From the NCBI GenBank assembly GCA_963760735.1, contig CAVXEB010000004.1, positions 558,001 through 622,000 of the forward strand: 64,000 nucleotides of DNA. Reading direction: 5' to 3'. A model generated the notes under the pieces. That model did not search any database. It had not been told where the DNA came from and worked only from the letters and a program-made list of their open reading frames with translations. This document shows positions 7,830 to 18,213 of this stretch, in pieces; within the stretch, counting starts at the first letter, position 1; each line of letters starts with the position of its first letter. The DNA is from CF-46 sp963760735 (GTDB taxonomy: Bacteria > Chloroflexota > Limnocylindria > Limnocylindrales > CSP1-4). Made by a program: the position numbers and the translations under genes.

Positions 7830-8414
7830 TCAGCCGTGCAGCGTTGGCCGGTAGATGAGCTCCAGGGTGTGGCCGTCGAGTGTTCGGCTCTCGATCAACT
7901 CGAGGTCGAAGTCGGCCGCATCCTCGAAGATCCGGCGCGTTCCGGTCTGACCCGTGACGACGGGGAAGATGGTGACCTGCACGCGGTCGACCAGGCCGGC
8001 GGCCATGAGCGCCCGGTTCATTGACAGGCTGCCGTGCGAGCGCAGAGGCACATTGGACTCCTCCTTGAGCCGGGCGACCACGTCGACGGCGTCGCCGCGC
8101 ACGAGGGTCGCGTCGGGCCAATCGAGGGGTTCTTCGAGCGTCGTCGAGACGACCGTGGTCGGCAGGTTCCTCAGCGCGCCGTTGACCGGGTCGACGTCCT
8201 TCAAGAACCCGGTTCGCGGGCCAATGGACTGCATGAACATCCGAATCGTGCTCGCGCCGAGGACCAGCCGCTGCGGCTCCCGATAGAGGGCGAGACGGCG
8301 GTCGAGGAACTCCGGCCCCTGCTTGCCCCAGTAACCGCCCCAATCGCCTTCGGCGCCGTAGGAGCCGTAGCCGTCGAGGGTCGAGAACACGTCGTAGGTG
8401 TAGAGAGCGGTCAA
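7830..8414 (-). CDS. RibD C-terminal / dihydrofolate reductase-like protein
   Basis: 194 residues from ATG 8414. The N-terminus is TYDVFSTLDGYGSYGAEGDWGGYWG, the start of the RibD-C/DHFR-like fold in which one strand holds the substrate. Other family motifs are LVLGASTIRMF, VVSTTLEEPLDWPDATLV, NVPLRSHGSLSMNRALMAAGLVDRVQVTIFPVVTG and a C-terminal LELIYRP. These proteins (YwjB/YyaP type) bind NADPH in a DHFR/RibD-like fold and probably reduce small molecules; the substrate is unknown. The gene stands alone. A 20-bp palindrome lies 84 nt upstream. Confidence 0.85.
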   Translation of the reverse strand: MTALYTYDVFSTLDGYGSYGAEGDWGGYWGKQGPEFLDRRLALYREPQRLVLGASTIRMFMQSIGPRTGFLKDVDPVNGALRNLPTTVVSTTLEEPLDWPDATLVRGDAVDVVARLKEESNVPLRSHGSLSMNRALMAAGLVDRVQVTIFPVVTGQTGTRRIFEDAADFDLELIESRTLDGHTLELIYRPTLHG

Positions 8415-8497
8415 GATGGTTTCCTCGCGTTTCCGGTTTGATCCGTGTGATGTTCGAGACTGGAAGCGACTCCGAAACTCGTCGGGCTTCGTCTATC

Positions 8498-8517
8498 GCC
8501 CGTGTTCGAACACGGGC
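8498..8517. promoter_or_regulatory. Perfect 20-bp palindrome, candidate operator
   Basis: Perfect inverted repeat with arm GCCCGTGTTC and no spacer, 84 nt upstream of the RibD-like gene. It could be the site of a dimeric repressor; the core TGTTCGAACA is LexA-like but is not a known Chloroflexota SOS box. Function inferred only from symmetry and position. Confidence 0.45.
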
Positions 8518-8606
8518 TGGTGCGTTGCCGCCAGTTGCATGGACACCTTCGTCCCAAGCGTGCGCGTCAGTGACCCGGTCCGCATGACCTCCCACGGCCA
8601 GCGTCC

Positions 8607-9191
8607 ATGAGCGATCTGGCGATGTCAGCTACGAACGCCGCGTACCAGTCAGAACGACGGACTTTCGCTCATCGATGCGGAGCCTTACCGCCCGGGCATC
8701 CAACGAACTGCGGAAGGCCGAGTATCAATGCAAGGGAAAGGTTCATCGAGCCGCGACTGGTGCTCGCCTCGGAGTCCCGGGGCCGTCCGTTGGAACTAGT
8801 CGGAGGGCAACGGTGGGACGCGATCCGGGACGACGTGTGCGGACCCCTGGCGATCCCGTCTGTGGGTCCGCTCAGGGGTCCGCTCGTATCTCGCGAGGGG
8901 TCCGGATGGCCGGTTTCCCGATCAGATTGGCTCCGGCGGGCTGGAGCCGGCCGTGTACTGAATCCGCAGGGGACCGCGGCGAGCGAGATCCCGCTCCCCC
9001 ACCCCAGACGCTCGCGTGAGTGGCTTGAGGCGGCGCTGGTCGAGTGCGCCCAGTGCCACCAAGTGGTGGAACGACGCTCGCCGGTCCAGCGACACTGCCG
9101 GGAGTGTCGTGCCTCACTGAAGGGATCCAAGAGCCGAGCAGACGCGGCGCGTGCACGACGTTCGGGACATCGTGCGCGCCCTGCTACCTGA
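8607..9191 (+). CDS. Doubtful ORF with zinc-ribbon-like C-terminus
   Basis: Most of this 194-codon frame has no recognisable content. The last 60 residues are more convincing: VECAQCHQVVERRSP then HCRECRASLKGSKSR, two CxxC pairs followed by a basic tail, as in small zinc-ribbon proteins or the ends of recombinases. It may be a fragment of a lost gene. Base use is like the rest of the patchwork. The short ssb-like repeat at 8712-8749 lies in another frame within it, which argues against the full ORF. Confidence 0.25.
   Translation: MSDLAMSATNAAYQSERRTFAHRCGALPPGHPTNCGRPSINARERFIEPRLVLASESRGRPLELVGGQRWDAIRDDVCGPLAIPSVGPLRGPLVSREGSGWPVSRSDWLRRAGAGRVLNPQGTAASEIPLPHPRRSREWLEAALVECAQCHQVVERRSPVQRHCRECRASLKGSKSRADAARARRSGHRARPAT
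8712..8749 (+). repeat. ssb-like remnant, copy 1 of 3
   Basis: A 38-bp stretch that reads RKAEYQCKGKVHR. It matches 42862-42900 and 44283-44320. The 42862 copy sits in a longer single-strand-binding protein remnant, which identifies the source. Confidence 0.5.
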
Positions 9192-9309
9192 CCCCAGAAC
9201 TGACGAACGGGACAATGAGGTTCAAGAGGCATAGCCCCGCGACCAGCGACCTTCCGATCACGATGCGGCTGGCCGAGCCGCCCGAGCCCTTCGACTGGCT
9301 GCGCAGCGC

Positions 9310-9726
9310 ATGAGGCGACGGGCTACCCGCCGCGCAGCCGAGCGCGCCTCCGACCGCGAGGTCGGCGTCGTTGCGGCCGTCCTCGCCGCCGGGTCGGAGA
9401 AAGCGGCTGCCCACCGACTCGGGCTGTCGCACTCGACCGTGAAGCACCACCTTGCGAATGCGAGGTCGAAGGTCGGGGCGGAGACGATGGCGCAGCTGGT
9501 GTGGATCCTAGCGGAGCGGCTGCCGGATCCCGAGGGCATGGTGCAGGACGGCCCGGTCTGGCCGCAGAAACGTGGGACCGGCGGTCGACGCAGGGCGGCG
9601 GAGTCGCGCGGTGAGGCGAAGCATGGTTTCCGAACATCTCGATCCGATGCCATCGCGGAATTCGGTGACGCCCTGAGCCCGAAATCGGTCCGAGCGGCAG
9701 GGTCCAGCGGCCCCAATCGTCTGTAG
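9310..9726 (+). CDS. LuxR-type helix-turn-helix protein
   Basis: 138 residues. A GerE/LuxR HTH fills about residues 14-70: SDREVGVVAAVLAAGSEKAA, then AHRLGLSHSTVKHHLANARSKVGA, with the usual STVKHH recognition helix. The C-terminal 65 residues are basic and low in homology. There is no receiver or ligand domain, so it may act as a simple DNA-binding protein. It ends 10 bp before the metal ATPase gene on the same strand, so it may regulate or be co-transcribed with it. The start codon is not supported by a clear ribosome site. Confidence 0.65.
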   Translation: MRRRATRRAAERASDREVGVVAAVLAAGSEKAAAHRLGLSHSTVKHHLANARSKVGAETMAQLVWILAERLPDPEGMVQDGPVWPQKRGTGGRRRAAESRGEAKHGFRTSRSDAIAEFGDALSPKSVRAAGSSGPNRL

Positions 9727-9735
9727 TCTCAGAGA

Positions 9736-12091
9736 ATGACCCAGATCCTACGGGCGCTCAGCGTTCTCGCCGAGCGCACGATGCTCCCCCTCACCGCCGG
9801 CGGGCTGGTGCTCGGCCTCGTGGCGACACTCGGCGGCAACGATGCCCTCGCCTGGTGGGCCTGGACCCTCCCGGCCCTGCTCGTCGCCGTCTGGCTCGCC
9901 GCGTCGATCGTCGCCGACCTGATCAAGCATGAGGCGGGCGTCGACATCATCGCGGTCCTGGCGATCGGCGGAGCTCTCCTGCTCGATGAGTCGCTCGCCG
10001 CCGCCGTCATCGCGGTGATGCTCGCCACCGGAAACTGGCTCGAACGCTTCGCGGCGGGCCGCGCCCATCGCGAGCTCTCCGCGCTGATCTCGCGGGCTCC
10101 GCAGACCGTCCATCGCCACGAACGGGGCACGATCGTGGATCACCCAATCGCAGTCGTCGAGGTCGGTGACCGGATCCTCGTGAAACCGGGCGAGGTTGTG
10201 CCGGTGGACGGCGCCGTGACGGGCGTTCCGGCGATCCTCGATGAGTCGGCGCTCACGGGGGAATCGCGGCTCGCCACCCGCCAGCCAGGCGACCCTGTCA
10301 GCTCCGGGACCCTCAACGCTGGGGCTCCGTTCGACCTTGTCGCCGCCGCGACGGCGGAGCGCAGCACGTACGCGGGCATCGTGCGCCTGGTCGAGGAGGC
10401 GCAGTCGTCGAAGGCGCCATTCGTCCGTGTTGCGGACCGCTATGCGCTGTTGTTCGTCCCGCTCGCGCTGGGCCTGGCCGCGCTGGCGTGGATCCTTTCC
10501 GGGGACCCGGTCCGCGCGCTCGCGGTCCTCGTCGTCGCGACTCCGTGCCCGCTGCTGCTCGCCGTGCCAATCGCGATCGTGGCCGGGATCAGCCGGGCGG
10601 CGCGCCGAGGGATCATCGTGAAGGGCGGGGGCGCTCTGGAGTCCATCGCACGGGCGCGCGTTCTCCTGTTCGACAAGACCGGAACGCTCACGGCCGGGCG
10701 CCCCCAACTTGCCGATGTCGTGACTGCGCCCGGCCAAACCGAGCACGATGTGCTGCGGATCGCCGCCTCACTCGAGCAGGTCTCGCCACATGTCCTCGCG
10801 TCCTCGATCGTCGCCGGCGCCCGTGAGCGCGGCGTCGCGCTCGTGCTGCCTGAGAGCGTTGTGGAGGTCCCGGGCTCTGGCGTCTCGGGTGGCGTCGCCG
10901 GTCACACGGTCCTGGCGGGCACATCGGACTTCGCGAGTGGAGGAGCCGGCCTGCCTGGCTGGGCGCGGGACGTCCGACGCCGGGTGAGCCTGGAAGGCGC
11001 GACGAGCGTGTTCGTGGCCATCGACGGGGTCCTGCTCGGGGCACTCGTGCTCGAGGACCCGATCCGCCCCGAGACGCCCAGGGTCATCCGATCGCTGCGC
11101 CGGGCCGGTGTGCGCCGGACCGTCATGGTGACCGGCGACCAATACGGCGTCGCCGACATGGTGGCTGAGGCGATCGGCGTCGATGCCGTGCTGGCGGAGC
11201 GCACGCCCGCCGACAAGGTGGACGCGGTCACGGGCGAGCGAGTCGAGGCCCGCGGCGTCCTCGTCATGGTCGGCGACGGGATCAACGACGCGCCGGCCCT
11301 CGCGGCTGCCGATGTCGGCGTTGCCATGGGCGCCCGCGGCGCGACGGCAAGCTCCGAGGCCGCGGATATCGTCATCACCGTCGACCGGCTGGACCGCCTG
11401 CCGGAAGCGATCCGGATCGCCCGCCGGTCGCGCACGATCGCCGTCCAGAGCGTGGCGGTCGGGATGGGCCTGTCGATCGCGGCGATGCTGGCGGCGATGA
11501 CCGGCGCATTAGCGCCTGTCGCCGGCGCGCTCCTCCAGGAGGCCATCGATGTCGTCGTGATCCTCAACGCTCTGCGGGCGCTGGGCGGTGGCCTGGAGAA
11601 GGTCCCCAAGATCCCGGGCTGGACGGAGATCAGCACCCGGCTGCGCAACGAGCACCGCGTGCTCGCGCCGTCGATCGCGCGGCTCCGAGCGGTGGCGGAC
11701 GGGCTGGGCGACTTGCCGGCGGGTTTGGCCCGCGACGAGCTCGAGGAGATTCGCTCGTTCCTCCTGACGACGCTCATTCCCCACGAGGAGGCCGAGGACC
11801 GGGAGGTGTTCCCGCTCCTCGCCGTGGCGATCGGAGAACGACGACGTGACGGCCTCCCTGCACCGCACCCACACCGAGATCTTCCACCTGATCCGATTGA
11901 TGGACCGTCTCGTAGCGGAGGTCTCCGAGGAGGGTCCGGGGCCCGAGGACCTCACGGACCTGCGACGCGTCCTCTACGGTCTCGACGCGATCCTGCGCCT
12001 GCACATGGCCCAGGAGGAGGAGCTCTACTCGGCGCTCGGGGACGAGCACCCCGATGCTTCTGCCTCTCCCGCCATCACCGAAGCGGCCTGA
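9736..12091 (+). pseudogene. P1B-5 type metal ATPase with C-terminal hemerythrin domain (one frameshift)
   Basis: Heavy-metal exporting P-type ATPase. In order: TM helices, actuator motif LTGES (about residue 174), metal-site motif ATPCPL (TPCP, about 268-271), phosphorylation motif DKTGT (D about 313), hinge GDGINDAP (about 513), TM helices, then a hemerythrin domain. TPCP plus a hemerythrin tail is the P1B-5 signature (Nia-type, linked to Ni and Fe efflux). The hemerythrin ligands run across a frameshift near 11840: NEHRVL and HEEAED in the first frame, HRTHTEI and HMAQEEEL in the second, ending at 12091. The break may be a sequencing indel; with it repaired the protein is about 785 residues. 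There is no N-terminal metal-binding domain. Confidence 0.85.
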
Positions 12092-12261
12092 TGATGGGCC
12101 ACTCTCGAACGATAAGCCGCTCAAGGGTCGCACCGTTTCGTGACCAACGGCGCTTGGAGCGCCGCCGTTCCCGGGCTACCGTCATGGACAGAGGAAGGCG
12201 CGCCTCGCGCCGAATCAATGGGCCGACCTCGTCGTCAGCCGCCTATCGACTGAGGGATCTC

Positions 12262-12441
12262 ATGACGCCACCCACAACTTCCACTCCGCGCGGAGTCGGA
12301 GTCGGCATCGGGGCCGGGATCGGCGCCGGCGTCGGCCTCGTTGTTGCGCTTCTGGTCGGGGTTGAGGTCGGGCTTGGGCTCGCCTTCGGGGCGGCACTCG
12401 GCGTCGTCGCGGGACTCTTGCTCGATTCCGCCTGGACCTAG
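12262..12441 (+). CDS. Small glycine-zipper membrane protein
   Basis: 59 residues from ATG 12262, with GAGGG 5 nt upstream. After a short polar start (MTPPTTSTPRG) it is one Gly-rich hydrophobic stretch of GVGIGAG-type repeats and LVVALLVGVEVGLGLAFGAA, the glycine-zipper pattern of small membrane proteins. A similar protein (22858-23019) starts the second ABC operon. Function unknown; possibly a membrane accessory of neighbouring transporters. Confidence 0.6.
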   Translation: MTPPTTSTPRGVGVGIGAGIGAGVGLVVALLVGVEVGLGLAFGAALGVVAGLLLDSAWT

Positions 12442-12473
12442 GCGGACCGCGGGTACGACCTGAGAGGACCTCG

Positions 12474-13223
12474 ATGGCAACGCACGCCGACGAAGTGAAA
12501 TCAGCTCCATTCCCTGGGGGCATGTCGCGCGCGCACTCGAGTCCCGGAGCTCGCACCGTCGGACGGTCGGGCCTCGCGATTCGGTGGCTCGCAACCGCCG
12601 CCATCCTTGTCGGCGCCGTCGCCGGCGCGACCGCCGTCGCAGTCCTCAATGGCGTCTGGTTCGACCTCGTGAACGGAATCGTGCACGCGACCGGGAGCAT
12701 CGCCCGCGGGCTCGTGTACTCGTCGTGGCTCATCGTGATCGGCGTGCCAATCGTCGTTCGGCGGCCACGCGCCTTCGGCTTCCGAGTCGCTCAGATATCG
12801 GACCACCTGACCCTCGTGGCGGGTGTCGTCGTCTTGGCCACCGCCGGGACCGTGTTCCTGCTCCAGCTCATCGGCTCGACGCCGTACAGCGACGCATCGC
12901 TCTTCATCGAGGTCGTCGACGTGCCGTTCACGGAGGAACTCGTCTTCCGGGCGGTCCTGCTGACGGCACTACTCGTCGTCCTCCGCCGACTGTGGTCGCC
13001 GGCGACGACGGTGGCCCTGGCGATCATCATCGACGCGATCGCATTCGGCACGGCGCACCTCGCGAACCTCACGGCCACCGCGACGATATTCACTCTCGGT
13101 CAGGCCGTATTCGCCACCGTCCTCGGCGGGCTCTGCGCCGTCTTGATGGTGCGGACGAAGAGCGTCTACCCGGCGATCGCACTCCACGCTGCCGTAAACG
13201 CCGCGGTCGTTCTCGCCTCGTGA
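12474..13223 (+). CDS. CPBP family intramembrane glutamic protease
   Basis: 249 residues, several TM segments. The CPBP (Abi/CAAX) motifs are clear: FTEELVFRAVLL (EExxxR, about residues 146-151), FGTAHLAN (HxxN) and ALHAAVNAA (HxxxN) near the C-terminus. These are intramembrane metal-independent glutamic proteases or scaffold proteins, in bacteria often linked to maturation or protection roles. The stop overlaps the GTG of the next gene (GTGA at 13220-13223), so it is coupled to the AI-2E family transporter. Confidence 0.88.
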   Translation: MATHADEVKSAPFPGGMSRAHSSPGARTVGRSGLAIRWLATAAILVGAVAGATAVAVLNGVWFDLVNGIVHATGSIARGLVYSSWLIVIGVPIVVRRPRAFGFRVAQISDHLTLVAGVVVLATAGTVFLLQLIGSTPYSDASLFIEVVDVPFTEELVFRAVLLTALLVVLRRLWSPATTVALAIIIDAIAFGTAHLANLTATATIFTLGQAVFATVLGGLCAVLMVRTKSVYPAIALHAAVNAAVVLAS

Positions 13224-14347
13224 CGGTCGTACGGTCGGACGATGCGTCTGGCGCTGACCCGCTGCTCCGCTCCGCCGGCCCGCTGCTCACGATTGGCGGG
13301 TTCGCCCTCGTCCTCGTCGCCGCGCTCGCCCTCCGCGAGGTGGCGTCGCTCGTCGTGCCGGTACTGTTTGGGCTCTTCATCGCTCTGATCGCCTGGCCGA
13401 TGGTAGGCACCTTCGAACGGCGCGGCGTTCGACACGCGCTCGCGCTGGCGGGCGCGATCGTGGTCGTTCTCGCCGTCCTTCTTCTCGCGGGGTTTATCGT
13501 CGCGCTCTCGGTCGGTGAGCTCGTCGTCCAGGTCCCCAGGTACGAGAGCGAGCTGAACGCGGCTTTGGTGGCACTCCGCGATCTCCTCGCACAGGTCGGG
13601 ATCAACGCCGATGCCGGCGCCATCACAGCGATCATCTCACCGGAGCAGGTCTTCGCCGTCATCCGGCCAGTGGCTTCGGCCGTCTCCGGGGCCGGCGCCG
13701 CGCTGTTCGTCCTCGCCCTCACGATGATCTACGCGCTGGCGGGCGGATCGTCGCTCCGGGCGCGGGCGGCGGCGGCGTTCGGCGAGCAGCATCCGCTTCT
13801 GGTCGGCATGGAGCGCTTCGGCGCCGATCTGCGTCGATACCTCGTCGTGCGCGCGGAGCTCGGGCTGTTCGCGGCGGTGCTCTCGTTCCTGCTCCTGTTC
13901 GTGCTCGGCGTGCCGTTCCCGGTCCTGTGGGCGATCCTCGTGTTCGCGGCCAGCTTCGTCCCGAATGTCGGCACCTTCATCGCCGTCATCCCGCCGACGA
14001 TCCTCGCCTACCTCGACAGCGGACTGGGGGTGGCGGTGCTCGTCGTCGTCGGCTACACCCTCATCAACGTCGCGCAGGACCAGTTCCTCCAGCCGGTGGT
14101 CGTGGGGAGCGAGCTCAACCTGAGCCCGCTGGTCGTCTTCCTTTCGGTCATCGTCTGGGCGTGGATCCTCGGCCCGGCCGGCGCGCTCCTCGCGGTCCCG
14201 CTGACCATCGGGCTGGTCATGCTCCTCGAGGCATTCCCGTCCTCGCAGGGCGTCGCGGCCCTGCTCCGCAACAAGGTCGAGCCGCAGCCTGGGATCGTCG
14301 ACGAGGCAGCCGCGCTGGCTCGGTCAGCCTCGGATCTACCGACATGA
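13220..14347 (+). CDS. AI-2E family (PerM/YdiK-like) transporter
   Basis: 375 residues from GTG 13220, chosen because of the overlap with the protease stop. The topology and motifs fit the family: LVVPVLFGLFIALIAWPMV at the start, a soluble loop (VPRYESELNAAL and on, about 110-150), then VPFPVLWAILVFAASFVPNVG and the signature QDQFLQPVVVGSELNLSPLVVFLSVIVW near the C-terminus. Family members export quorum signals or exchange Na+ and H+; the substrate here cannot be told. Confidence 0.9.
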   Translation: MTVVRSDDASGADPLLRSAGPLLTIGGFALVLVAALALREVASLVVPVLFGLFIALIAWPMVGTFERRGVRHALALAGAIVVVLAVLLLAGFIVALSVGELVVQVPRYESELNAALVALRDLLAQVGINADAGAITAIISPEQVFAVIRPVASAVSGAGAALFVLALTMIYALAGGSSLRARAAAAFGEQHPLLVGMERFGADLRRYLVVRAELGLFAAVLSFLLLFVLGVPFPVLWAILVFAASFVPNVGTFIAVIPPTILAYLDSGLGVAVLVVVGYTLINVAQDQFLQPVVVGSELNLSPLVVFLSVIVWAWILGPAGALLAVPLTIGLVMLLEAFPSSQGVAALLRNKVEPQPGIVDEAAALARSASDLPT

Positions 14348-14468
14348 GGAGTCTCTGCGGTCGTCGAGCCGGGCCGACCAACCGGTGAAGATGACAAACA
14401 GCCCTGCTGCCGTACATGCCGGCGGGAGGATCATCTAACGAGAGTCGATCCCCCTCGGAGGGCAACCG

Positions 14469-15374
14469 GTGCGGATTCTCCTAGCGATCGACGGCTCGCC
14501 GTCGTCGATCCAGGCTCGCGATCTGGTCGCATCGCTGTCGGTCCCGAGTGGGTCGTCCGTGACGTTGCTCACGGCGTACGACTTTCCCCTTGCCTGGTTT
14601 GGCGATCCGGTGACGTCTGGAGGGGCCGGCCTGGCGGAGGCCGAGGAAGCGGTGCGCCGCGAGGCGGACGCCACCCTGGTCCGGTTGGCCGCGCCCTTCA
14701 GCGGCCGCGACTGGTCGGTCGACCGACGGGTTGTCCGCGGCCGCGCGCCGGGCGTGATCGTCGAGGCGGCCGCCGACGTGGGCGCTGATCTCATCGTGCT
14801 CGGCTCCCGAGGTCACGGCCCGATCGCATCGATGCTGCTCGGTTCCGTGTCCGCCGAGGTCGCCGAGCGGGCCAGCTGTTCGGTCCTGGTCGCTCGAGGG
14901 TTGGGCGTGTCTCGTCTGCTCGTGGCAACCGACGGCTCGCCGTGCGCGGAGCTCATTCCTGACTTGCTCACCACGTGGGGAGCATTCGAAGGGCTTCCTG
15001 CGGTCGCCGTCAGCGTCACGCCGGTCGATTCGCCCGCCTTCGATTTGTTGGTGAGCCTGTACACATTCGGCAGCCTGACGCTCGAGCCCGAACGCGAGGA
15101 AATGCGGAAGCGCCACCAGGAGCACGCCGCGGCGATGGCTACACGGCTCTCGGAGAAGGGAATCCCGGCCAAAGCGGAGGTTCGGACCGGGGACGCGGCA
15201 CACGAGATCATCGCCGCGGCTGCCGAGCGCCAGGTGGACCTCGTCGTGACCGGCTCGCGCTGCCTGCACGGCCTCGACCGATGGCTTCTCGGAAGCGTCT
15301 CGCGAAACGTGCTCCTGCACGCGGGCGTTTCCGTCCTGATCGTCCGGCGGAGCGCCTCAGCCAGCGGATCGTGA
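14469..15374 (+). CDS. Universal stress protein, tandem USP domains
   Basis: 301 residues from GTG 14469 with CGGAGGG 7 nt upstream. Two USP domains: the first starts MRILLAIDGSPSS and has the ATP-loop GSRGHGPIASMLLGSVS (about 116-132); the second starts VSRLLVATDGSPCAE and has GSRCLHGLDRWLLGSVSRNV (about 259-278). The G-x2-G-x9-G[ST] ATP signature is good in the first and altered (Cys-Leu-His) in the second. Cytoplasmic stress protein. A related tandem USP is at 46537. Confidence 0.9.
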   Translation: MRILLAIDGSPSSIQARDLVASLSVPSGSSVTLLTAYDFPLAWFGDPVTSGGAGLAEAEEAVRREADATLVRLAAPFSGRDWSVDRRVVRGRAPGVIVEAAADVGADLIVLGSRGHGPIASMLLGSVSAEVAERASCSVLVARGLGVSRLLVATDGSPCAELIPDLLTTWGAFEGLPAVAVSVTPVDSPAFDLLVSLYTFGSLTLEPEREEMRKRHQEHAAAMATRLSEKGIPAKAEVRTGDAAHEIIAAAAERQVDLVVTGSRCLHGLDRWLLGSVSRNVLLHAGVSVLIVRRSASASGS

Positions 15375-15415
15375 CCCCGACTTCCTGGGACACGTCCCGG
15401 CCAGGGTGGGGAATG

Positions 15416-18213
15416 TCAACCGGCGGCACGATCACCGTGGCGTGCGACTCGCGGCTCGGACCCGTGGACCTGCGCCGACGCTCTCGGTGCCCGGCCGGCG
15501 TGCGGCCCGGACGTCCGGCGCCCGACCCACTTCTCGACCTCGACGGCCGTGAAACCGAGGGTCGAGGCGACCAGGACCAGTAGCAGTTGGGGCAGGGTCA
15601 AGGCGACCGTCCCGAAGATCGGCTGCAGGGCCGGGACGAAGATGAGGGCCATCTGCACGACGAACGGTGGCCGCCACCGCGATCGTCAGCGGCAGGTTCG
15701 ATCGGAGGCCGAGCCGGAACAGGCTGTCCGTCTCCGACCGGATGGCCAGCGCGTGCCCGAGTTGGAGGAGCGCCAGGGTCGCGAAGACCATCGTCTGCCA
15801 CGGCCAGCCCCGGCCGATCGCGTATGCCTGGACCGCGAGAGCGACGGACGCCATCAGCAGCCCGACCCAGATCGTGTGCTGCCACAGGCCGCGGGCGAAG
15901 AGCGATTCGGACGGCGATCGCGGCGGCCGGCGCATCGTGCCGCGCTCCGTCGGCTCCACGCCGAGGGCGAGGGCCGGCAGCCCGTCGGTGACGAGGTTGA
16001 CCCACAGGATCTGGACCGCGAGCAGCGGGAACGGGAGGCCGAGGAACGGGGCGAGCGTCATCACCCAGATCTCAGCGGAGTTGGTGGTCAACAGGTAGCG
16101 TACGAAGCGCCGGATGTTGTCGTAGATCCGGCGGCCTTCCTCGACGGCGGCGACGATCGTCGCGAAGTCGTCGTCGGCGAGGACCATGTCGGCCGCCTCC
16201 TTGCTGACCTCGGTCCCGGTAACGCCCATCGCGACGCCGATGTCGGCCAGTCGCAGGGCCGGAGCGTCGTTCACGCCGTCGCCCGTCATCGAGACGACCG
16301 CCCCACGGCGCCGCCAGGCGTCCACGATGCGGAGCTTCTGTTCGGGGCTCGTCCGCGCGTACACGGCCACATCGGCCACGATCGCGTCGAAGGCGGTCGT
16401 CGTCGAGCTGCTCGAGCTCGGCGCCGGTCAGGCTGCGTCCGCCCTCGCGCAGGACGCCGATCCGTCGCGCGATCGCGTTGGCTGTCAGCGGGTGATCGCC
16501 GGTGATCATGATCGGCGTGATGCCGGCCGCACGGCAGGCCGCGATCGACGGGGCCGCGGCCTCGCGCGGTGGGTCCGCCATCCCGACGATCCCCAGAAGA
16601 TGGAGACCGTGCTCGGCGTCGTCGAGCCGGGCAGGGACGTCGTCGATCGTGCGCTCCGCGAATGCGAGCACGCGGTAGCCGTCGACGGCGTAGCGCTCGG
16701 CGACGCGCTCGGCCCGCCGCAGCACGTCGGCCTCGATCGGATCGAGAAGGGGTCCCATCGCCTCCAGCGCGCCCTTCACCGCGACCCAGACCTCCGCACC
16801 GGCCCGGTGGATGGTCGCCATCCGTCGCCGCTCGGAGTCGAATGTCAGCTCTTCGACCCGCGGGCGGGCGGCCGTGACCACCTGCGGATCCACGTCGAGC
16901 TTGGCGGCGAGGGCGAGCAGCGCTCCCTCGGTCGGATCGCCGCTGATGGTCCATGAATCACCGCTGGTCGCCGGGGCGTGGAGCGATGCGTCGTTGCAGG
17001 CCGCGGCGACCGCGGCGAGTCGCTCCAACGCGGTGTCGTTCGCCGGCTGGGGATCGAACCGTCCGGTCGGCGCGTAGCCATCGCCGCTCACGCGATAGTC
17101 GCCGCTCGGCGTCCAGACCCGCTCGGCCAGCATCCGGTTCTCGGTCAGGGTGCCGGTCTTGTCGCTGCAGATCACGGTGACCGATCCGAGGGTCTCCACG
17201 GCCGGCAGCTTGCGGACGAGCGCGTGTCGCTGGGCCATTCGTCGGGCACCCAGCGCCAGGGCGATCGTCACGACGGCCGGCAGCCCTTCCGGGATGGCCG
17301 CCACCGCGAGACTCACCGCTGTCAGGAACATCACGTCGGCCGGCTCGCCACGGGCGACGCCGCTGACGAACACGAAGATGCACACGAGGAACGCCGCGAC
17401 TGCCAGTCGCTTGCCGAGTGTCGACAGCCGCCGTTGGAGCGGCGTCCGGCCACTGCCGTGTTCCTCGAGGAGTTCGGCTACGCGCCCGAGGGCCGTCTCC
17501 ATCCCGGTCGCCACGACCAGGCCCAGGCCGCGCCCATAGGTCACCGCGGTGCCACTGAAGGCCATGTTCCGTTGGTCGGCGAGGACCGCCGCGGTGACAT
17601 CCGAGATCGGAGCCGTGATCTTGCTGGCGGGCTCCGATTCCCCCGTCAAGGCCGCCTCGTTGATCCTCAGGGATCGAGCCTCGATCAGGCGCATGTCGGC
17701 GGTTACGACGTCCCCCGGGTCGAGCCGCACGAGGTCACCCGGAACGAGCTCGGCCGCCGGGACGACGATCGTGACCCCGGCGCGAATGATCCGCGCCGAC
17801 GGGCTGGTCATCCGTTTGAGCGCGTCCATCGCCTGTTCAGCCCGGTATTCCTGGACGAACCCGATGATCCCGTTGAGCGCGACGATGATCAGGATGATGG
17901 CGGTGTCCTTGAGGTCGCCGATGGCCGCGGTGATGGCGGCGGCGGCAAGCAGGACCAGGATCATCGCGTTCGTGAACTGCTCGGCCAGCAGGCGCCAGGC
18001 GGGCTTGGCGGCACGCTCCTCGAGCTCGTTCAGCCCGTGGGTGATCAGACGACGACGAGCCTCATCGGGATCGAGGCCCCGGTCCGCATCGGAGCCGAGG
18101 GCGGAGACGACCTCCAGGGCGTCGAGCGCCCACGGGTTCGGGACGCGGTCCACCTCCGCTACGTGCAAGGTCTGCACGCCCGAGGATCCGCCAGCGGCCG
18201 GGAGCACGCTCAT
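15416..18213 (-). pseudogene. P2-type cation-transporting ATPase (two frameshifts)
   Basis: Ca2+-ATPase-like (SERCA/PMR1 group). From ATG 18213: N-terminal cation-ATPase domain (DPDEARRRLITHGLNEL), LTGESEPASK actuator, PEGLPAVVTIALALG in TM4 (cation site), SDKTGTLTEN (D about residue 350), KGALEAM nucleotide-binding, TGDHPLTA, then the frame slips near 16400. It resumes with YARTSPEQKLRIV, TGDGVNDAPAL, TM5-6 (NSAEIWVM, VNLVTDGLPALALG). A second slip near 15663 precedes the last TM helices (FVPALQPIFG). All the usual motifs are present, so the indels may be sequencing errors. It would move Ca2+ or Mn2+ out of the cell. Confidence 0.85.

Noticed and set aside
8498..8517. Palindrome read as a tRNA T arm
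   Set aside because: It contains TTCGAA, but there is no acceptor, D or anticodon arm around it.
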